NCBI RefSeq assembly: GCF_024494355.1
Contig: NZ_JAKNQY010000032.1
Location: forward strand, 1 to 64,000
Direction of reading: 5' to 3'
From: Pseudomonas sp. Q11
GTDB taxonomy: Bacteria > Pseudomonadota > Gammaproteobacteria > Pseudomonadales > Pseudomonadaceae
Length of the DNA: 64,000 nt
The position numbers and the translations under genes are program-made. The notes beneath the pieces were generated by a model that was not told the DNA's origin, ran no database searches, and saw only the letters and a list, made by a program, of their open reading frames with translations. Shown one piece after another: positions 49,376 to 58,732 of this stretch; within the stretch, counting starts at the first letter, position 1, and every line of letters begins with the position of its first letter.

Positions 49376-50245
49376 TTACTCCTTGACGCTCATGTACTCC
49401 TCGGCCCAACGGATGTAATCCTCGGGCTGGGTGTAAGTGTGGGTCAGCTCGGTGGCGCTCAGATCCGACGCTTGGGTGAAGATCTGCCGCTGCTCGCGAA
49501 GGCTGTCATAGGTGGCCTTGATCGCGGCGAAGTAGGCACCGTGACCATCAATGGTGACGCGCACGCCGAGCTCTGCCAGGCGTTTGTCGTCACGCAGCAA
49601 CGGATTGCCATAGGTGACGAGCATCAACGGCACGCTCAGGTTTTCGCTGATCTGCGCCAGGTGGTCGAAGTCCTGTACACCCACCATGCAAATCCCGTCG
49701 GCGCCGGCACGTTCATACTGCTGGGTGCGACTGATGATTTCCTGGACCGGCAAGATCCCGGCGTTGGTGCGGGCAATGATCGCCATTTCCGGGTCGACCC
49801 GGGCTTCCAGCGCTGCGCGAATCTTGCCGACGCCTTCGGCTACGCCGATCAGGTCGGTGGATTTACGGCCAAACTGGGCCGGCAGCAGCGTGTCTTCGAT
49901 GGTCAGAGCCGCCACGCCGGCGCGTTCGAGTTCGATGATGGTACGCATCACGTTCAGGGCGTTGCCATAGCCGTGATCGGCGTCGGCAATCACCGGCAGT
50001 TGGGCTACGCGGCCAATGCGGGTGGCCTGCTCGGCGAATTCGCTGAGTGTAATGAGGGCAAAGTCCGGCGCCCCCAGCACTTGCAGCGACGCGACCGAAC
50101 CTCCCAGTATCCCTACTTCAAAACCCAGGTCGGCGGCGATGCGCGCTGACATCGGGTCAAACACCGAGGCGGTGTGGTAGCAGGTATCGCTAGCCAGCAG
50201 TTGGCGAAAGTTGCGACGCAAGTCTTGATGGGAAAGCCTGGGCAT
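49376..50245 (-). CDS. Oxaloacetate decarboxylase of the PEP mutase/isocitrate lyase superfamily
   Basis: The 289 residues equal the length of P. aeruginosa PA4872, a characterised oxaloacetate decarboxylase. Superfamily features are FDPMSARIAADLGFEVGILG, the Mg-binding VIADADHGYGNALNV and IEDTLLPAQFG. The Cys of true isocitrate lyases is absent. ATG 50245 follows GGTGGA. The longer frame to 50305 adds 20 residues and has no ribosome site. Confidence 0.88.
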   Translation of the reverse strand: MPRLSHQDLRRNFRQLLASDTCYHTASVFDPMSARIAADLGFEVGILGGSVASLQVLGAPDFALITLSEFAEQATRIGRVAQLPVIADADHGYGNALNVMRTIIELERAGVAALTIEDTLLPAQFGRKSTDLIGVAEGVGKIRAALEARVDPEMAIIARTNAGILPVQEIISRTQQYERAGADGICMVGVQDFDHLAQISENLSVPLMLVTYGNPLLRDDKRLAELGVRVTIDGHGAYFAAIKATYDSLREQRQIFTQASDLSATELTHTYTQPEDYIRWAEEYMSVKE

Positions 50246-50428
50246 ATGAGTTCCACCATTGGAATGGAAAGGCTTGAGCAAAAGTGTCAACGCCGAAAGA
50301 TCCAAAGGCTATCACGCGCAAGGCTCAAAGATGATGACGAATGTGCATGGGCGATGCTTGCGTCGAATACAGGGGCTGCAGACCTGAAGGTTTGCAGCCT
50401 GGCAAAAATGCCATCATCCGGTGGGCGG

Positions 50429-50611
50429 TCAGTCCTTGATCGGTACGCTCCAGATCTGCTTGATTTCATGGATGTTGCCGACGTTGTAACGAGTCGGGAG
50501 GCCAGGAATCGTGCAGTAGATTTCGTTCTCCAGCTGCGTTGAGGTATCGATCACATGGCTACCTGCCCGCAGTAAGGGTACTTCAGTCCAGTTTTTCATC
50601 AGGTTATTCAT
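50429..50611 (-). CDS. 60-residue peptide at the end of an unknown operon, possible RiPP precursor
   Basis: The peptide opens MNNLMKNWTEVPLLRAG and has one Cys (Cys33 in NEIYCTIPGLPTRYN) and a C-terminal part rich in Ile, Val and Trp (QIWSVPIKD). AGAAGGAG lies 7 bases before the ATG, the strongest ribosome site in this operon, so it should be made in excess over the upstream proteins. The cupin gene ends 18 bases upstream. I know no family. It could be a modified peptide precursor or a small structural partner. A weak hairpin follows (GGCTGCA/TGCAGCC) without a U-tract. Confidence 0.6.
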   Translation of the reverse strand: MNNLMKNWTEVPLLRAGSHVIDTSTQLENEIYCTIPGLPTRYNVGNIHEIKQIWSVPIKD

Positions 50612-50629
50612 GGTTTTCTCCTTCTTTTG

Positions 50630-51289
50630 TTACCGGGCAGAGAAAGACTGCTCGGGGTTTAGCAATGACAGTGTGTCGTTAAACAGCGCTACCTCCTGTG
50701 TAGCGATGCCGGGGTAAAGGGGTGTGTAATTATTATCGAAGCACCAGGCCTCGTCGGTTTTGGTCGGTTGTTCGGGGTGAATAAGCAAACTCAGCGATGC
50801 GGACATGGTGTGCGGTGCGATTTGTTTATGGACTTCCCGAAGTGCAGGCATGTGCAGAACTTCACCAGGCGCAAGTTTAAGTATTCGTTCTTTGCCCAGT
50901 CGGGGTGTTTTGCCCGCTTGCAGTGGCAAGTCATCGAGTATTTCACGTATGATCGTGGTGTAGCCCTCGCCGCTATAACCGACTGCATACATTTCAAAGT
51001 CATGGTTGTGATTCAGGTTGTAGATGAAAGTTTCGCTCTCATCCTGGGTTTGCACTGGCGACCAGAATCCCAGTCGAAGGGTAAATAGATTATTGCTGTG
51101 CAGTACAAATGCATAGGCATGGTAGAGACTGTTGCGTGGAACAAAACCGTGCTGCTGGATCGTCGCATACAGATGGTTGCTCAATAAAGAACGGTTGGTC
51201 GCCAGTTGACGCAAGTCCGCAATGATTTTGCGTTTGTCTCGTTGCATGTCATAAGTTTCCAGGCGCTCGACAAAGGTGTCCAGATTCAT
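50630..51289 (-). CDS. Cupin-fold protein of unknown function
   Basis: This 219-residue protein carries a likely metal-binding cupin motif, LNHNHDFEMYAVGYSGEGY (His94, His96, Glu99), and further His residues in PGEVLHMPALREVH (His146, His154), as in iron or manganese dioxygenases and isomerases. The first 60 residues are helical. ATG 51289 overlaps the preceding stop by 4 bases and follows GGAGAAGG, which fixes the start. Oxidation or hydroxylation of the neighbouring peptide is only a hypothesis. Base composition is lower in GC than the flanking metabolic genes. Confidence 0.65.
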   Translation of the reverse strand: MNLDTFVERLETYDMQRDKRKIIADLRQLATNRSLLSNHLYATIQQHGFVPRNSLYHAYAFVLHSNNLFTLRLGFWSPVQTQDESETFIYNLNHNHDFEMYAVGYSGEGYTTIIREILDDLPLQAGKTPRLGKERILKLAPGEVLHMPALREVHKQIAPHTMSASLSLLIHPEQPTKTDEAWCFDNNYTPLYPGIATQEVALFNDTLSLLNPEQSFSAR

Positions 51290-52059
51290 GCCGCCTTCTC
51301 CAGCGGAGAAAGTAAATTGTCCAGTCGCGTGTCCTGGCGTTTTTTCAGGAGCGGGACGTAGCTCAATGCGATCTGTGGGTCGGCCTGATAAAGTACCTGA
51401 AAGGCTTTCCACACCACGGCGGGGTGGTAGTGATAGACCAGCTCCTCCGCAACCCTGGTCCTCTCGGGGTCCTGAATCGTTTCGAGTAACTCAAGACTCA
51501 CCAGATACCGGGCAGCACTTTCGTCGTGAGGCAGCCAGGCAACTTTGCGCAATGAGACACGATGAAACACGCTGATGTCTGTACCTCTGTCTGGCCAGTT
51601 GATCCTGCCCATCAAACCACCGGACTCCGGGCCCAACGGCAAGTAGTCAAATACGGTTCGGCTGCCATCAATGATCAGCGGGTTTTTTTTGTCGATGATC
51701 ACCACATCGCTTTTTTCGAGTTGATGCGTACTCAGGGTATAACGCTGAACTTTGAAAGGGCGGTCGACAGCGAATACGATGCTTTGCCCGGGCACCGAGT
51801 ACAGAGGCGATGAGTCTGTTTCGGTTGTAAGTGCTTTGATGCTTATATTGCCAATGCTGGTGCGGTGTAATGTAATGGTGCCTGTGTGCAGGTTGGTGAT
51901 GTTCATGATGGCCGCTCGTCGGGATTGCGCTGTGGCAAATGTTGATTGAATACCCAGGTGAGTGGTCAGTTGATTGATTTCTGTTGTCATGTCTAATGTT
52001 TTTATTTTCTCCGCTATGTATTCCGGCGGTAGTTTTGTGGCAATTAGATTATTGAGCAT
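51286..52059 (-). CDS. Uncharacterised protein with beta-rich N-half and HEAT-like C-half
   Basis: The 257-residue protein (or 234 from ATG 51990) has a beta-strand-rich first half (GTITLHRTSIGNISIKALTT, SIVFAVDRPFKVQRYTLS) and a helical C-half that reads like HEAT or tetratrico-type repeats (ESAARYLVSLELLETIQDP, ERTRVAEELVYHYHPAVVW). No family is recognised. It is the first gene of the three-gene operon. The start is uncertain because neither ATG has a good ribosome site. Together with the cupin it resembles substrate-binding plus modifying protein pairs, which is inference only. Confidence 0.6.
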   Translation of the reverse strand: MLNNLIATKLPPEYIAEKIKTLDMTTEINQLTTHLGIQSTFATAQSRRAAIMNITNLHTGTITLHRTSIGNISIKALTTETDSSPLYSVPGQSIVFAVDRPFKVQRYTLSTHQLEKSDVVIIDKKNPLIIDGSRTVFDYLPLGPESGGLMGRINWPDRGTDISVFHRVSLRKVAWLPHDESAARYLVSLELLETIQDPERTRVAEELVYHYHPAVVWKAFQVLYQADPQIALSYVPLLKKRQDTRLDNLLSPLEKAA

Positions 52060-52092
52060 GAACGTAGTCGTGGCAGTGGGTCGGTGTTTGAA

Positions 52093-52121
52093 AGTATGGG
52101 TTTTGTGTGGGGGAGAGGCAA
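52093..52121 (-). promoter_or_regulatory. Candidate promoter of the cupin/peptide operon
   Basis: On the minus strand TTGCCT (52121-52116), 17 bases, and CATACT (52098-52093) give a moderate sigma70-like promoter about 35 bases before the first ATG. The 290 bases between 52060 and 52350 hold no gene that I can support. Confidence 0.35.
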
Positions 52122-52350
52122 TTATGGAATTGTCGGCAAGTATTACTATCCAGCGCGCCTCTATAATCGTCTCAGCAGCGTAGGGCGTTAGTGTGGATAG
52201 ATCACAGCATGGCTCTCACGTTACGCGAGGGATTGAGGAGGAACTCGACAAGTTGTAAGCAATGATTGAGGTGACCAAGGTGCAGGCAAATGGTCGGAGG
52301 TTAACGCGTGCCAGTGGACGCGGTATTTGTGCTCGAACCTCGAACGAGGT

Positions 52351-53385
52351 CTACGCCGCCACCGCCTGCCGCCCCTGTTTAAGCAACGCCACGGCGCGCA
52401 CCGTGTCACCCGGTTGCACCTGCAGGCGTTTGGCGGTGAGACGGTCCACCAGTAGGCTGTGGCCGTGCTGGTGTGCCCGGGCACTGGTGACGCGGCAGCT
52501 TTCCAGCCGTCGGTTATGGATCAGCCAGACCTGTGCCTGGTCGTCCGGGTTGCCAATTTCCAGAGTCAGCGACTGGCTGTCGCGCACGGTCCGGATATCC
52601 GCTACCGGCGCCTCGATCACCGGGCCGCCATCGAAGATGTCAATGTAGCCTTTATGGGCAAACCCTTCGGCGCCAAGGATCTTCATGGCCGGCTCAGTGT
52701 TCGGGTGGGCCCTGCCGATCACGGCCTGGGCCTGCTCGGTGAGCAGGCAGGTGTACAGGGGTTGGCGCGGCATCAGCTCGGCGATGAACGATTTGTTGCC
52801 CATGCCGGACAGCTGGTCGGCGTAGCTGAAGTCTTTCTTGAAGAAGTGCCGGCCCAGGCTGTCCCAGAACGGTGAGCAGCCGTGCTCGTCGGCGTGCCCT
52901 CGTAATTCGGCGATCAGTTTTTCACCGAACAGCTGGGAAAACTCGGCCACGAACAGCAAGCGCGCCAGGGACAGCAGGCGCCCGTTATGGCCGCGGCGTT
53001 GTTCGGGGTGCAGGAACAACGAGCAGATCTCCGATTGCCCGGTCATCTCATTGTTGAGAAACAGCGTTGGTATCTGCCGCTGGATGCCCAGTTCAGGCGC
53101 CGAGCTGACGGTGACCCCGACCCGATAGTTGTACCAAGGCTCACGCAGCCCGACCGCCCCGGTCAGGGCGCTGATACCGACCACTTGTCGATCATCGTCC
53201 TCAAGCACGAACAGGTAATCGGCATCAGCGCGCTCGACTTGCCCGGCGAAGGTGCGCTGGGCCCAGCGCACACGGTGGGCCAGGCGTTCTTCGTTGGCCG
53301 GCAGGCTGGTGAATCCAGGACCCGCGCAATGGGCCAGGTCCAGCAACGCAGGCAGGTCCGTCAGAGCGACCGGGCGGACAATCAT
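52351..53385 (-). CDS. Arginine/ornithine N-succinyltransferase-like protein (AruG/AstA beta type)
   Basis: This 344-residue AstA-fold acyltransferase starts MIVRPVALTDLPALLDLAH and shows the family stretch CSLFLHPEQRRGHNGRLLSLARL and YIDIFDGGPVIEAPV. It would use succinyl-CoA on the alpha-amino group of arginine, ornithine or an analogue. The usual pseudomonad copy lies in the aru operon with aruC/D/B. None of these is here, so this pair probably serves a different substrate. AAGGAG precedes the ATG. The partner subunit gene ends 61 bases upstream. Confidence 0.82.
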   Translation of the reverse strand: MIVRPVALTDLPALLDLAHCAGPGFTSLPANEERLAHRVRWAQRTFAGQVERADADYLFVLEDDDRQVVGISALTGAVGLREPWYNYRVGVTVSSAPELGIQRQIPTLFLNNEMTGQSEICSLFLHPEQRRGHNGRLLSLARLLFVAEFSQLFGEKLIAELRGHADEHGCSPFWDSLGRHFFKKDFSYADQLSGMGNKSFIAELMPRQPLYTCLLTEQAQAVIGRAHPNTEPAMKILGAEGFAHKGYIDIFDGGPVIEAPVADIRTVRDSQSLTLEIGNPDDQAQVWLIHNRRLESCRVTSARAHQHGHSLLVDRLTAKRLQVQPGDTVRAVALLKQGRQAVAA

Positions 53386-53446
53386 GATGCAGCTCCTTCA
53401 TCGTGCCAGTCGGGGCGCGGATGCCAGACAAGGGGGCGAGTGAGGT

Positions 53447-54463
53447 TCATAACGCGACCACCCGGATCTGTTCGCCGTCCGTGATGTCCAGCGCGGCCAG
53501 CATCTGCGAGGTCAGGGGCACGGTGTCTTCGGCAATGAAGTCAAGCTCGGCCACGATGGCCCGGTAATTCCCAAGGCCATCGTTGCTCAGCAGAAAACGG
53601 CCGCCGACCTCACTGTATGGGCAGTGCCGGGCCTTGGCTATGCGGCTTTCGGCGATGGAGCGGATGTTCGGCAGACGAGCATGCAGTGTCGGCCCGCCGT
53701 CGAAAATATCCACGTAGCTGTTGGTTTCGAAACCCTCGCGCTCCAGGATGTCGAAGGCCTCCTGGCCATCGGGGTGCACCCGGCCGATACAGGCTTGGGC
53801 CGCCTGGGACAGCATGGGCACATAGATGGGGTATTGCGGCATCAGTTCGGCGAGAAAGGTGCGGCTCTGCAGGCCGCACAAGCGTTCGGCTTCGGCGTAG
53901 GGCAGGTCGAAAAAATGCTGGCCGACGGCATCCCAGAACGGCGACTGACCGTCATCGCTGCTGAAGCCAACGATTTCAGTGATCACTGATTCGGCAAAAC
54001 GGTGCGGATGAGCGGCGATGAACATCAGTCGGGCCCGGGACAGCAGCTCCGACTCCGGCGTGCACACACGTTCGGCGTCGATGTGAAAACCGCGTAGCAG
54101 CGTCTGGCCGTTGAGGTCCTGGCACAGCGACAGCGCGGGTACGCCGTGCTGGATGTTCAGTTCCCGGGACTCGCTGGTAAACGGTCGGTGGCGCAGGCTG
54201 TAGAACGGCTCGTTGCAGCCGGTGCTGGCGAGAATCTCGGAACAGCCGGTCAATCGCCCGGATGCCAGGTCCTCCAGGACGAAGAAGTAATTCTCTGCAC
54301 CCGGACTTTGCACATCGGTCTCGAATGAGGCACACGAATCGAGGATTTTCTCCCTCAGGCGCCCGGTGTCGTCGGGAAGCGATGTGACGCCCACCAGGCT
54401 GTCACGGGCCAGTTGCTGCAATTGCGGCAGATCGCTTAATTGAACTGGACGTAAAGCCAGCAT
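53447..54463 (-). CDS. Arginine/ornithine N-succinyltransferase-like protein (AruF alpha type)
   Basis: This 338-residue homologue of the alpha subunit starts MLALRPVQLSDLPQLQQLAR and contains GFHIDAERVCTPESELLSRARLMF and YVDIFDGGPTLHARL. It probably forms a heteromer with the next gene's product. I chose ATG 54463, with AAGGAG 9 bases upstream. It follows the permease gene on the same strand by about 110 bases. Confidence 0.82.
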   Translation of the reverse strand: MLALRPVQLSDLPQLQQLARDSLVGVTSLPDDTGRLREKILDSCASFETDVQSPGAENYFFVLEDLASGRLTGCSEILASTGCNEPFYSLRHRPFTSESRELNIQHGVPALSLCQDLNGQTLLRGFHIDAERVCTPESELLSRARLMFIAAHPHRFAESVITEIVGFSSDDGQSPFWDAVGQHFFDLPYAEAERLCGLQSRTFLAELMPQYPIYVPMLSQAAQACIGRVHPDGQEAFDILEREGFETNSYVDIFDGGPTLHARLPNIRSIAESRIAKARHCPYSEVGGRFLLSNDGLGNYRAIVAELDFIAEDTVPLTSQMLAALDITDGEQIRVVAL

Positions 54464-54574
54464 GGAATGCACTCCTTCTCCAAAGAGCCCGGTGACTTGC
54501 ACCGGGCTTGACGATCACTGTCGATGTCCACGCATTGTGACGACGGCTGGTCGAACCCCTTCGACCGCCGATCC

Positions 54575-55924
54575 TCACTGTCCCGCAGGGTCAGGCAGGG
54601 CGGTAGCGGTGCCGAACTTATTGAGCACGGCCAGATAGACCAGGCCCGCGGCAATCCATATCAGACCGAGCTTCTGCGCCTCCACGCCCATGTTGTACAT
54701 GATGGCCGCGACGATGCCGAAACCGACCAATGGGCAGATCAGGTGGCGAATCACCTGGCCGGACCGTTGGCGGCGCCAATGATGGTTGATCACGGTGATA
54801 TGCAACAACATGAAGCCGCTCAAGGCGCCGAAATTGACCAGGGAAGTCAAGGTGTCCACGGCATTGATGAACAGGTAGCAGATCATCATCGACAGCACCG
54901 CTACCAGATAGATACTCAGGTACGGGGTGTTGTGTTTCGGATGGACCTTGGCCAGTACTTTGGGCAACTTGCCGTCCCGGGCCATGCCGAACAACAGGCG
55001 CGACACCGCTGCTTGCGAGGTGATTGCCACGGCCACGCCCCAGGCCAGCGCCGTGGCAACAGCGGTCAAAGTGGCCAGCCAACTGCCGGCAGCCAATTCG
55101 GCAATTTCATAAAACGCGGTATCGGCGGATTTGAAGCCCATGCCGGCCGCCAGGTCGGTGGCAATCCAGGTCTGCACGACGAAAATCACCCCCATCACCA
55201 GCAGCGTGATCAACGCCGCCTTGCCCACGCTGCGCCCCGGATCGTTCTTGATCTCTTCGGCCAGGGTGGAAATGGCATCGAAGCCCAGGAACGACAATAC
55301 AGCGATGGACACGGCCTGCATCAACAGCGCGAAATCAAAACGCTCCGGGCTGTACAGCGGCGCCAGGGTCAGTTGGCCGTTACCGGCGCCACCCTGCAAG
55401 GCATTCCAGGCGTAGAACAGGAAAATGGCCAGCACCATCAGTTGCGCCAGCAGGAAGATGATGTTCATCCGTGCGGTGAAGGTGATGCCCCGCAGGTTGA
55501 CGAAGGTCGCGCTCACCAGGAATGCGAGAATGAAACCGACCTTGGGAATGTCCGGGTACAAATGATTCAATGCCATGGCGGCGTAGACATAGAGCAGGGG
55601 CGGGATCAGCAGATAGTCCAGCAGCATCAGCCAACCGGCGATGAAGCCCACGTGGGGGTTAAGACCCCGTTGCGCGTAGGAATAGACGGAGCCGGCCACC
55701 GGAAAAGCCCTGGCCATGCTGCCGTAGCTCAGGGCCGTGAACAGCATCGCCACCATGCCGATGATGTACGCCAACGGCACCATCCCCGGCGCCTCGGCGT
55801 TTACGTAGCCATACACACCGAACGGTGCAATGGGGATCATGAAAATCATCCCGTACACCACCAGGTCCGTCAGCGACAGGCTGCGCTTCAACTCCTGCTT
55901 GTAGCCAAATTCCTCGATACTCAT
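54575..55924 (-). CDS. APC-family amino-acid/polyamine permease
   Basis: This 449-residue inner-membrane transporter has about 12 hydrophobic segments. The APC signature GMIFMIPIAPFGVYG is in TM1 and the later GSVYSYAQRGLNPHVGFIAG segment is typical. The start has AGAAGGAG at 6-8 bases. It likely imports the amine or amino acid processed by the flanking enzymes. Confidence 0.9.
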   Translation of the reverse strand: MSIEEFGYKQELKRSLSLTDLVVYGMIFMIPIAPFGVYGYVNAEAPGMVPLAYIIGMVAMLFTALSYGSMARAFPVAGSVYSYAQRGLNPHVGFIAGWLMLLDYLLIPPLLYVYAAMALNHLYPDIPKVGFILAFLVSATFVNLRGITFTARMNIIFLLAQLMVLAIFLFYAWNALQGGAGNGQLTLAPLYSPERFDFALLMQAVSIAVLSFLGFDAISTLAEEIKNDPGRSVGKAALITLLVMGVIFVVQTWIATDLAAGMGFKSADTAFYEIAELAAGSWLATLTAVATALAWGVAVAITSQAAVSRLLFGMARDGKLPKVLAKVHPKHNTPYLSIYLVAVLSMMICYLFINAVDTLTSLVNFGALSGFMLLHITVINHHWRRQRSGQVIRHLICPLVGFGIVAAIMYNMGVEAQKLGLIWIAAGLVYLAVLNKFGTATALPDPAGQ

Positions 55925-56000
55925 GAGCCGTTCTCCTTCTCAGCTGTGTGTGGGTGTGCTCTTGCTTGTCGCTTGCCGCTCAAACCTTGCCGCTGCTTTC

Positions 56001-56753
56001 CTACAACAACGGCGCCAGGTAAGCACTCCAGGTCTGCACCGCTGTCGGGCTGCGTAGCAGGTCGTTGCGCACTTCGATCAACACCGAATCCAGGCCGCGT
56101 GCATCGCCATGGACCGGAACCGTCATATCGGTCGAAGGGTTGATTTTGTACGGCTGGTTGCCGGCTACCCGCAGCGAGTGCCGGCTCAGGCCGTCGACGA
56201 TGCGCTGGGCATAGTCCTTGGCTTCGCCGAACAGCACGCCCGCTTCCAGGGCGCGCGGCTGGCCATAGAAAACCGACGTAAAACTGTGGATGCCCACCAC
56301 CCGCACCGGCCGGTTATCAGCCAGGCGCTGGTCGATCAACGCTCGCAGTCGATCATGGAAAGGATGGAACAGGCACTGCTGGCGATATTCACGCGTGGCT
56401 TCATCGAGGGACTGGTTGCCTGGGATCTGGTAGATCTCGCTCTGGGGCGGGATGCTGTCGGGTACGTGAAGCGGACGGTTCAGGTCGATCAGCAGCCGTG
56501 AATAGTTCGCCGCCAACAAGGTCGCTCCAAGGGTTTCGGACAGTTGTTCGGCCAGCGCCAGAGCGCCTATATCCCAGGCAATGTGCTCCTGGACCGCCGT
56601 CTCATCCAGGCCCAGATCCTTCAACGCTGGGGGGATGAAGCGGTCGGCGTGTTCGCACACCAGGATCAACGGGTGTTCGGAGTCTTCCCGGATCAAGCGA
56701 TAGGCCGGCCCGGTGTAAAGGCCCGATTCAGCACATTCAATAGATTCGCGCAT
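56001..56753 (-). CDS. N-formylglutamate amidohydrolase-family protein
   Basis: This zinc hydrolase-like protein of 250 residues shows metal/substrate-site candidates LILVCEHADRFIPP and HSFTSVFYGQPR and SRLLIDLNRPL. The family includes HutG, but here the neighbours suggest hydrolysis of a gamma-glutamyl or other N-acyl amino-acid intermediate. It overlaps the end of the glutamine synthetase-like gene, so the two are coupled. ATG 56753 or GTG 56762 could start it. Confidence 0.8.
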   Translation of the reverse strand: MRESIECAESGLYTGPAYRLIREDSEHPLILVCEHADRFIPPALKDLGLDETAVQEHIAWDIGALALAEQLSETLGATLLAANYSRLLIDLNRPLHVPDSIPPQSEIYQIPGNQSLDEATREYRQQCLFHPFHDRLRALIDQRLADNRPVRVVGIHSFTSVFYGQPRALEAGVLFGEAKDYAQRIVDGLSRHSLRVAGNQPYKINPSTDMTVPVHGDARGLDSVLIEVRNDLLRSPTAVQTWSAYLAPLL

Positions 56754-58089
56754 AGTGCTCACACAGCTCGGCAGGTGACAGCGCCTGGGTCAAGGCCAGC
56801 TCCTGGGCCTTCAAGGCTAAATAGGTTTCGACCAGAGGGCCGGGCAGGGCTTCGAACAGCGCCCCGCTGTGGCGCAGGCAGTCCAGCGCCTGGGCCAGGG
56901 TCGTCGGCAGGGCGATAATGCCACGGGCACGACGTTGTTCTTCGTTCAATTCATCGGGTATTTCATCGGTGACCGCCGTGAGCGCCAGTCGTTGCTCGAT
57001 GCCCAGTCGCCCGGCGATCAACAGTGCCGCCATCGCCAGGTGCGGCGAAGCGGTGGCATCCATGGCGCGAAATTCCAGGTTGTACTGGGTCGCCACCGGT
57101 TTGCCGCTTACGCTCACCGTCGGGCAGATGCGCAGCGCCGCTTCGCGGTTACGTTGCCCCAGGCAGGCGTAGGACGCGCTCCAGTGATGGGGTTGCAGGC
57201 GTTCGTAGGACACTGGCGTCGGCGCGGTGATCGCGCACAGGGCTGGCAGATAGTGCAACACCCCGGCGGCCCAGTACTGGCCCAGGCCCGACAGGCCGTT
57301 GGCGCCGCCAGCATCATGCAGCACGGGGGCGCCGTCCAGGTCCTGCAGACTCATGTGCAAATGCACGCCGTTGCACACGGCATGTTCCGACGTCTTGGGG
57401 GCGAAACTCACATCCAGGCCCATTTGCCGGGCGATCTCCCGGGTGATTTCCCGCACGTTCACCGCACGATCGGCGGCGGCCACGCCCAGGGTCGGGCGGC
57501 AGGTGATTTCATACTGATGCTTGCCGTATTCCGGCAGGAACATTTCCGGTTCGGCGCCGCCTGCTCGCAATGCGCTGAGTAACCATCCGGCAAACCCGGC
57601 TTGCTGGCGCTGGGCCTGGAGACTGAAGGCCAGGCGATCCGGTTGGGGGTGGGGGGTATTGAGGCTGAACTCATGCTCGAACGCGGCGAACACCTGCAAG
57701 CCCAGCTCGGCGCGATAATGTTGCACTTCCTCGTGCAGCAATGTGCGAGGGCAAGTGGCCCAGGGCCGACCATCGGTTTCCCGCACATCGCAATGAATGA
57801 AATCCAGGGCGGGCGCCTGGGCATCCGGGCCATTGTCGACCGTTACCCGGCTGGACAGGTCCGGGATCAGTCGCAGGTCACCATAAGCCCCCCAAGGGTT
57901 GGCCGATGCGATGATGTCCTGGGGCGTCAGCGCACTGTTGGCCGGCACCCAGCCACAACCGGCCTCGACGTAGTGGGGCAGTTCATCACTGGGGAACGAG
58001 CGGCCGCGGGTCACGCCGATCAGGTCGGTGCAGACCAGGGTGGACACGGGCAGTGGGGCCAGGGGCGTTGCGGCATCGAGACGGCTCAT
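56737..58089 (-). CDS. Glutamine synthetase-family ligase (gamma-glutamyl-amine synthetase type)
   Basis: This 450-residue GS-fold ligase starts MSRLDAATPLAPLPVSTLV. The Mg/ATP regions are visible (FAAFEHEFSLN, NGVHLHMSLQD and LEFRAMDATASPHLAMAALL). The adenylylated-Tyr loop of GlnA is not evident, so it likely joins glutamate to an amine as PuuA or the Spu/Pau enzymes do. Its ATG overlaps the isochorismatase stop by 4 bases, with GCAGGAG upstream. Confidence 0.85.
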   Translation of the reverse strand: MSRLDAATPLAPLPVSTLVCTDLIGVTRGRSFPSDELPHYVEAGCGWVPANSALTPQDIIASANPWGAYGDLRLIPDLSSRVTVDNGPDAQAPALDFIHCDVRETDGRPWATCPRTLLHEEVQHYRAELGLQVFAAFEHEFSLNTPHPQPDRLAFSLQAQRQQAGFAGWLLSALRAGGAEPEMFLPEYGKHQYEITCRPTLGVAAADRAVNVREITREIARQMGLDVSFAPKTSEHAVCNGVHLHMSLQDLDGAPVLHDAGGANGLSGLGQYWAAGVLHYLPALCAITAPTPVSYERLQPHHWSASYACLGQRNREAALRICPTVSVSGKPVATQYNLEFRAMDATASPHLAMAALLIAGRLGIEQRLALTAVTDEIPDELNEEQRRARGIIALPTTLAQALDCLRHSGALFEALPGPLVETYLALKAQELALTQALSPAELCEHYARIY

Positions 58090-58730
58090 GGCTGCATCTC
58101 CTGCAAACGACCGAGCACGGTGTCGGTATCGGTGATCCAGCAATAGCCTTTGATCGCGTTCAGGCAGGCCAGATGGCGTTGTTCGCTGTAAGTGGCGCAG
58201 GCATCTTCCACCAGCGTGACCAGATAGCCGCGGTCGGCGGCGTCGCGCACGGCCATGTCGACGCACTGGTCGGTGACGATGCCGGCGATGACCAGATGAC
58301 GGGTCTGCAGGTTGCGCAGCACGTAGTCGATGTTGGTGGAGTTAAAGACCCCCGAAGACGTCTTGGGCAGCACGATCTCGTTTTCCCGCGGTGCCAGTTC
58401 GGCGATGATCTGTGCTTGCGGGCTGTCTTTGGGCAGGTGCATGTCCGACAGTTTATGGTCCAGTGAGCGATCGCGACCATCGGCGGTCAGGCTCTGGATG
58501 TGGGTGTGCAACACGTTTTGCCGCGCCGCACGCACCGCATCGAGCAGGCGCTGCTGATTGGGGATTACCTGTTGGCGGGCACGGCGGATGAAATACTCGG
58601 CCTCGGGCGTGGCCAGGTGGGCGTCGAATTGCGGCTCGAGCCAGGCGCGTTGCATGTCCACCAGCAGCAAGGCCGTGTGGTCGCAGGTGAACGGCAAATC
58701 CCGGGGGGAGCGGTGGGGGAGCGAGAACAT
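58086..58730 (-). CDS. Isochorismatase-family cysteine hydrolase
   Basis: The 214-residue protein has the family triad: Asp in ALLLVDMQRAW, Lys in VLPKTSSGVF and Cys in VTDQCVDMAV. Members hydrolyse amides such as N-carbamoyl compounds, biuret or nicotinamide. It lies 3 bases after the RpiR gene and before the ligase gene, so it belongs to the amine catabolic operon. The true substrate is unknown. Confidence 0.85.
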   Translation of the reverse strand: MFSLPHRSPRDLPFTCDHTALLLVDMQRAWLEPQFDAHLATPEAEYFIRRARQQVIPNQQRLLDAVRAARQNVLHTHIQSLTADGRDRSLDHKLSDMHLPKDSPQAQIIAELAPRENEIVLPKTSSGVFNSTNIDYVLRNLQTRHLVIAGIVTDQCVDMAVRDAADRGYLVTLVEDACATYSEQRHLACLNAIKGYCWITDTDTVLGRLQEMQP

Positions 58731-58732
58731 CC

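Noticed and set aside
51974..52183. 69-codon hydrophobic plus frame antisense to the start of the unknown operon
   Set aside because: No good ribosome site and it overlaps the operon promoter. It could be a toxin-like peptide but nothing supports it.
54524..56143. 539-codon plus frame opposite the APC permease
   Set aside because: Antisense shadow of a clear membrane protein gene, rich in Gln/His/Gly without motifs.
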